A stretch of 64,000 nt of DNA from Isoetes taiwanensis. Lineage: Eukaryota; Streptophyta; Lycopodiopsida; Isoetales; Isoetaceae. Every line of letters begins with the position of its first letter. Position 1 is the stretch's first letter. Where the stretch lies: assembly GCA_021234155.1 (NCBI GenBank), contig JAJEKV010000014.1, positions 8,203,563 to 8,267,562 of the forward strand, given 5' to 3'. Positions 58,824-64,000 of the stretch are shown here, piece after piece. The translations under genes and the position numbers were made by a program. The notes under the pieces are model-generated. The model made no database searches. It saw only the letters and a program-made list of their open reading frames with translations, and had not been told where the DNA came from.

Positions 58824-59093
58824 AACCTCCACGTCCCCATTATTTTAGATCCATTGGAACCTCCACGTTTCCATTATTTTAGATCCCTGCAAAACTCTAG
58901 AAGCAGTTATGGATATCCGCGTACTTCCGCAGTACGATATATCCTTGTACCTCCGCGGTACATTATTATCTTTCGTACCTCCGCGGTACTACTTGATTAT
59001 ATCTCCACGATACAGTATCTCCACGATACCAAACTATTGTATCTCCGCGATACAGTATCTCCGCGATACCAAACTATTGTATCTCCGCGATAC
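58824..59093 (+). repeat. Array of eight 15-bp near-palindromes (GTAYCTCCRCGRTAC)
   Basis: Copies at 58921, 58947, 58975, 58999, 59015, 59039, 59055 and 59079 (each 15 bp) follow the pattern gta(c/t)ctccgcg(g/a)tac with few changes. The last five alternate 16- and 24-bp spacings. Just upstream are two ~36-bp direct copies containing ccattattttagatcc (58824-58889). The array could be a protein-binding or structural element; function unknown. Confidence 0.85.
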
Positions 59094-59104
59094 TGATGTA
59101 ATTT

Positions 59105-59275
59105 TTGTCAGGTCTATTGTGTTGCAACCACAATTACCACTCTTCAAAAATATACATCTAATGCACTCTTGTTCAAGCCTATTGTGCTGCAGACACAATT
59201 ACTGATCTACCAAGAGGCATTCACAATTAGTGCACCATGTTCAGGCCTATTACGTTGCAATCGTAATTACCAATC
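59105..59275 (+). repeat. Three imperfect repeats in the element interior
   Basis: Segments near 59112, 59178 and 59247 share the pattern ctattgtgttgcaaccacaattac with substitutions. Each contains a palindrome-like attgtg...cacaat (third copy attacg...cgtaat). The compensated change in the third copy hints at a conserved stem. Confidence 0.65.
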
Positions 59276-59990
59276 TACCATGGGTACACACAAGAAATAA
59301 AATTCTTATTCTTTATTCCGCATAAAGAAAATCAACTTACGAACTTTTACCCATAAGTCTGTCCCATAGGAAATAATTTGAGATTCCGCATCCAAATTTT
59401 GCATCCATATCCTTGACAACTTGTCCGTAAAGTTCCTTCCCAACGCTTAACACTAAGCAAACCTGCAAATAAGGTCAAGTGTTAATATAGATGACTTCCA
59501 AAGTCAAATATTTATACCACGACCATCCGGCTTCTCAGATCGCCACGATCTGACTCTGTAATCCCAAGCAAGATGCTTTTATTTATTCCATAATCCCCAA
59601 AAGGATCATAGGAATTTCCCCAATAATCCGAACTCGTTCTCAACAAGTCGGTCCCTATACGCTTCGAGCATTCTCCACGAAAGCACCGAGCTTTTCTTCT
59701 GCTGCTGATGCTCCAGCTTTGCTTGCAGCAGTAGTCGTCAAATCCTCCTTACTTGGACTCCACGTTCCAAGGATTCGCCAGTTCACTCATATGCTTGACC
59801 CCAACACACTTTTTGACGAAGTTCAACCCAACTGTACTTGCAGCACAAACTTGCAAGATTCTTAGTGTGTCGCAGCCTTAGAGTATAATACCACCACTAG
59901 TTCCATCTTTTTGATTCAAATCAAAGTAGGAATACAAATCCCAGTGATGTCTCCATAGCCCATAGATTCCCAAAAGAATCGTAAACTTCC

Positions 59991-60002
59991 GCTCTGATAC
60001 CA
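59991..60002 (-). promoter_or_regulatory. Primer-binding site of the non-autonomous element (tRNA-iMet)
   Basis: gctctgatacca, reading TGGTATCAGAGC on the minus strand, lies two bases from the 5' LTR. Confidence 0.9.
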
Positions 60003-60004
60003 CT

Positions 60005-60721
60005 TGATACAATTCATTGTTTATGGGAAGCTAAACAACTGAACAACAGCATCTTATTTGAAGAACAAAATCCAAGAACATCATATATATATCACAGACA
60101 AATACATTGATGAGCACGTTTAACCACCCAACCGGGTCCACAAGGTTATGGCAGTGCAAATGGCTTGGCAAACAATATCTGGCTACTCCGCGTAGACCAT
60201 GAGCAAACAATATCTGGCTACTCCGCGTAGACCATTGGGCAAAGACAATATCTGGCTTATTGGCCCTCCAGGCTAGTCTAGCTACTCCATGTAGCCACAC
60301 ATCATAAAAGCAATTGCAGATCTGTGAAGTCGCTATGGCAGTAATTTGTGACCCCTTGTCACCTTTTCGGCCATTACTCCCTCATACGAATGAACTAGGA
60401 TATATGCCGCTCCAATTCGGAAACTAGACTCCGAGCCAATTCCAACAAGGTAAAGATCGCTGCAAGCCGACCTCTGGTTGGTGAGATATGTCCAACTGAA
60501 GTCGAGGTTCTATTTATAGATCTCTCTGCGACTTTAGCCTTTTTTAGCATGTAGTTGCCTTTTTCTTGATCATTGATCCCCTTGGTATCTCTCCAACCAA
60601 TGGTTCTCGACCCCATCCTAGATATCATAACCTTGCCATAGTTCCACAACTTTGCCATATTTTGCCATGCCCCATAACCCTGGCACTGTGGACCACTCCC
60701 CCGTGCTATGACTCCGTATCA
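60005..60721 (-). repeat. 5' LTR of the non-autonomous element
   Basis: Pairs with 57934-58646; TG..CA ends are retained. Confidence 0.92.
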
Positions 60722-60762
60722 ATGCCCACATTGGACCTTGAAGGTCATGGAGCAGAAAATAT

Positions 60763-61961
60763 TTACATTTGATTAATTCTCATAAGCAGACTATGATGGG
60801 AGTCCACTGCCTTGATATACAAACCAAGATCGTGTGGCCTCATGCTAAGGATAGTATCAAGACACGATTCATCAATTCCAAACTTATCACGAATATCCGA
60901 GTATGCCGAACACCGTGTAAGTACGTGTGTCTCATCCTCTAGTGCCTGTTGATCACAGAAAACACAAATCCGATTCTCTCTTGGAACTCCTGCCCACCTG
61001 CCTGTCTCTATACCAAGATGATGCGAGCTTGTCCTATACCGTGCAATCATGTGCTTGAGATTCCTTGACACGTTAGCCTTCAAATAGTCTTGTTCTGCAT
61101 ATACCATCATCGGATTTATGTCTTCAGTATACTTCGTCATTCTACTACCTTTTACTGACCATAGACGGTCCACCGCCAGAGTCTGCAATAAATCTCGGGT
61201 ACCAAGCTCTGAATCTGGCCAATTTTCTGCTGTAACACCCCAATTGTTTGCCCACTCCATAAAATCATAATGCCAGCCTGATGTTTGCGTGAAAAGAAAA
61301 GCCCGTTTAAAAGGACGATGGTCAGGTTGTAGCCGTACTCTATTTGCAAAATTTATTGTTTGATAGAGTGCTTCTACCTCTAGCGGGAGCATACCTGCTC
61401 TGCCAGCATGATGGCGAAGGGTGTTTGTGTCTTCACCCCCAATTCTTCTCTAAGAAATATCTTCAAAACCACTTCAACCTGTTTCCACTGCTTAGATGAT
61501 AAGCTGGGCCCCCAAATAGGAGAGCCATATAAGACAACAGTCTGTACCAGAGTTTTAAACAAAAGTTTCTTCAAACACCAACTATCCAGGTTGGCTTTCC
61601 AGCATCTGGTAAGCATAGCATAGAGCGCAGTTTTACTGCCTGCAATCCGCTTTTGAATACATTCCTTCCATGAATATTTTGCTGTAAACTCCAAACCAAG
61701 ATACTTGTATGTATTGACTATCTCCAAATCCTTACCCATATACTTGAAAGAGGGGCGGTCTGTGGTGCCTATTATCATAATTTTGGATTTCGTCAAGTTC
61801 ACCTGCATGCTTTTTTCCCTGCAGAAGAGTTCCAGATTATTTAGGAGCAGTTGCAAACCTATTTGCCACTGCCAAGACAACATCGTCTGCATATAACAGC
61901 AATTGTATGAGGAAGTCTCCCAGATGCGTTCCAACCAGACACCTTTCCTTGAGCCACTCAT
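60763..61961 (-). pseudogene. LINE RT thumb/connection and C-terminal zinc motif
   Basis: 61961-61380 carries NLTKSKIMIIGTTDR, YKYLGLEFTAKYSW and VLYGSPIWGPSLSS, typical post-YADD RT sequence. 61392-60763 in another frame ends with CVFCDQQALEDETHVLTRC, the C-terminal Cys/His motif of these LINEs. Confidence 0.82.
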
Positions 61962-62836
61962 CCAGCTCGTCTATGTAGAGCCCAAATAGTGTCGGAGACA
62001 AAGGGCATCCCTGCCTCACACCTATAGTGCTCAAAATTTCTGTATCAAATTGGTTTGACAGTTTCACAATAACTTCTGAATAGAGTTGAGCAACTGCCGC
62101 TCTGAGCTCAAAAGGCACGCCTAATTGCTCCATTCTTTGTCCCAGGTTCCTCCTCGGAACTGTATCGAAAGCTTTTGAGAAGTCAATGAAAGCCAAGTAT
62201 AGGGAGCGCCGAGGTTTTTTAGCATTATCAAATAAGGCCCGCAGCATCAAAGCATGATATAGCGTGCTGTGGTCTTTCCTGAAGCCAGCTTGGAATAGGG
62301 AACGTTTCCCCTTATCTTCTGCCCAGAAACTCAGCTTGCATTCAAGGAGCGTAGCCAAAATCTTTGTGAAGGTGTTGCCAATCAATATAGTTCTATAGTT
62401 GCTGGCCACTTTCTTGTCTCCACTTTTGTGGATCGGGTGAACTCTGTTCTCCTTCCATTGTTTGGGAAAGCCTTCTACCACTGCCTTGTTAATGAGATCT
62501 GTCAACATCTTTATGGTTATGCTGCCACCCCATTTGCAAAGCTCCACACTCATACCCTGCAGGTCTGGTGATTTGCCGTTGGCCATGCTGAGGATTCAAG
62601 GGGAATGATGAGGGCTTATGTTGAATGATATTCCAGAAAAGCTTGGGATGTGTCTGAAGTTTCTGATGCAAAGAAATCTGCCTTTGGCACATGAAAGTGC
62701 GCTTTTTCCATTTGAGCAAAGTTGTGTACCATTTGGGCTTTAGAAGCGTCCCTTTAGGGATCTTGGCCCGTGCTATTTTACAATCTTTGTCAAACCAGCT
62801 CTTATTTTGTCTTGGATTTTTGCATTCTCTTGTCAA
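61837..62836 (-). pseudogene. LINE reverse transcriptase core and upstream linker
   Basis: The 62836-62489 linker (KNPRQNKSWFDKDCKIARAK) shifts into 62586-61837: MANGKSPDLQGMSVELCKWG, RVHPIHKSGDKKVASNYRTI, YLAFIDFSKAFDTVPR (motif A), GVRQGCPLSPTLFGLYIDEL (motif B) and LLYADDVVL (motif C). The catalytic Asp residues are intact. The frame ends shortly after motif C. Confidence 0.9.
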
Positions 62837-62859
62837 GCCAAAAATAGCGGTTGCAGCCT

Positions 62860-63780
62860 CTAAAATTGTGTCTGTGAGACAAGTAAATCAGCAGCGAGAT
62901 TTCCTGTCCAATTGGTTGCTTGCAAAAGCGCTTCTAGGTGCTTTCTGTATACATCATGTAAGTCATAGTTCAGCTTCAGCCTGGGAACGTGGTATCTTTT
63001 AGTTTCACTTTTTATAATTGCATCTGGTACTTTGTTTCCAATTTTGAAAGCATGGATCAGATTTGAGCTACTTGTAAGCACATAGTCGATAACACTGGCC
63101 CCAGTATGCGTGTAGCAAGTGAAACCCTTTGAGGATGGGTATGTGGCTGTGCCATTAAGAATTTTCAGATGACATGTTGTGCCAAAATCCAGGAGTAAGT
63201 TGCCCATGCAATTAGTTTCACAGTCTGCTGATTCTCTCAAAAATAGGGCGTCATTTGCCTCCCTGAGTTGGATATCATGCGGTCTTTCATATGTTACCGT
63301 TTGCAAATTCCCAGTCCTAGCGTTGAAATCACCAACTACTATGACCTCCCCAAGATCTTGAAGAGCAGCTACTTCTTTTGTCAGGTCATGGAATGGGTTG
63401 GTCCTGTCGTAACCATCATCTTGATAGATCTTCATCTGTAGAGGCGCATAATAATAGATGGCTAAAAACACTATGTATTTGTTGAGCTCTAATTTAAGCC
63501 AAACATGCTGCTTCCCTTTGTGTACAGAGTGAAAATGTACTCGCTGGGATATTTGATTTTTGATGTATGCTGCTATACCGGCATAGCCCCTGCCAACCAG
63601 ATTTTCTTTCTCATTCCAAGTATTTCCCAATAACTGAAAACCTGTTAATGTTGGAAGGGATCTAGCTTGATGTTCCCACGTTTCTGTGAGAAGGATAATG
63701 TCCATCTCTCTCCAGACATCATATGTTGCATCAATTTTGGCTTGGTTTGCACTATGTGCATTCCAAGCAATGACTTTCAA
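62860..63780 (-). pseudogene. LINE endonuclease lacking the terminal SDH
   Basis: From ATG 63780: MKVIAWNAHSANQAKIDATY (Asn), ILLTETWEH (Glu), IYYYAPLQ, VIVVGDFNARTG and SVIDYVLTSS. The family's SDH.P block should follow GNKVP. Instead the text runs GNKVPDAIIKSETKRYHVPR with no SDH, suggesting a small deletion that removes the catalytic His. Confidence 0.85.
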
Positions 63781-63844
63781 GGTCCCGTGGCCCTATGTTC
63801 TCTTCCTTCTGGTTACTACAGCCTTGCCCTGCTGTCCATATAGG

Positions 63845-64000
63845 CTACAAAACCTGAGTCTCTGGCTTCTTTTACTTTGGCCCATTCCTTTTTTCTGATC
63901 CCAATCTGTGTTGGAGTTAGATCCGGATCCAGCCATATTTTATGGCCTTTCAATGCTGCACGGTTAGAGAGAACTCTCTCTTTGGCTTGAATACTGGTGA
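63845..64000 (-). pseudogene. LINE ORF1 C-terminus (partial, cut by window edge)
   Basis: On the minus strand one frame reads VLSNRAALKGHKIWLDPDLT then PTQIGIRKKEWAKVKEARDS, the conserved end of ORF1 in this LINE type. A frame change near 63850 follows. Upstream sequence lies outside the window. Confidence 0.6.

Larger units (their letters stand above)
57934..60721 (-). mobile_element. Non-autonomous LTR retrotransposon (2.8 kb), nested in a LINE
   Basis: LTRs 57934-58646 (713 bp) and 60005-60721 (717 bp) are highly similar and bounded by tgatac...gtatca. The perfect target duplication atgcc lies at 57929-57933 and 60722-60726. PBS gctctgatacca is at 59991-60002, so the element reads right to left. 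The 1.36-kb interior has no gag or pol; it carries arrays of short repeats. The element must use enzymes from another source. Confidence 0.95.
60727..64000 (-). mobile_element. Second LINE, 3' part, runs off the window
   Basis: Read right to left: ORF1 C-terminus (64000 to ~63845), endonuclease, RT and a Cys/His C-terminal region, then the 3' end split by the nested LTR element. It belongs to a different LINE lineage from the one at 42-49 kb: it has a YADD box and compact RT, a terminal C..C...H...C motif and an ATT-repeat tail. There are several frame breaks. Confidence 0.88.

Noticed and set aside
58990-59093. CRISPR-like array
   Set aside because: Repeats are 15 bp with 1-9-bp spacers, in a plant retrotransposon. 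This is a tandem array, not CRISPR.

Overview
This window is nuclear DNA of a land plant with a large, repeat-rich genome. Two spliced genes of land-plant families are present: a DCL/DUF3223 organelle protein and a JASON-like protein. Almost everything else is made of plant-type mobile elements. The LINE types and low gene density would suit a fern, lycophyte or gymnosperm better than a compact angiosperm. That is an inference; no marker in the window fixes the species.

Layout: 1-7.5 kb is non-coding, with a 43-bp direct repeat, a long hairpin and a miniature LTR element (TRIM, 6040-6447). 7.5-11.2 kb holds exon-like debris and a broken pogo-like DDE transposase on the minus strand. 12.2-16.4 kb is the four-exon DCL-like gene. 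19600-31891 is a complete 12.3-kb Ty3/gypsy chromovirus on the minus strand, with ~1.5-kb LTRs, a perfect 5-bp target duplication (gcagt), PBS, PPT, gag, protease, RT, RNase H, integrase and chromodomain. 32.6 kb has a tRNA-like SINE head. 33.3-36.9 kb is the seven-exon JASON-like gene. 38.4-38.8 kb is a Mutator-like MITE. 40.0-42.0 kb is an ORF1-only LINE copy with target duplications. 42.4-49.4 kb is a decayed LINE (minus) that has lost the RT catalytic box. 50.8-56.6 kb holds two further MITE-like elements, a 57-bp tandem repeat, a degenerate transposon-derived ORF chain and a 34-bp perfect inverted repeat. 57.9-60.7 kb is a non-autonomous LTR element nested in the 3' end of a second LINE (60.7-64 kb, minus), which runs off the right edge.

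The most striking object is in the chromovirus. Between its primer-binding site and gag it carries two extra ORFs. The first (ORF-A) is a coiled-coil protein whose C-terminus is a histone H3 domain. Both H3-tail-like ARKS/GKS motifs are present, and the fold runs to the canonical RIRGER end. It has H3.3-type residues H87 and L90, lacks the alphaN helix, and is interrupted by a TGA at the codon for H3 R116. The same element encodes an integrase chromodomain, a module known in other chromoviruses to bind modified H3 tails. A retroelement carrying both a putative H3 reader and an H3-like protein is not something I recall being described. The second extra ORF (ORF-B, ~470 codons) matches no family I recognise. 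This copy is dead (nonsense codons, frameshifts, missing protease motif), so the system should be sought in intact relatives.
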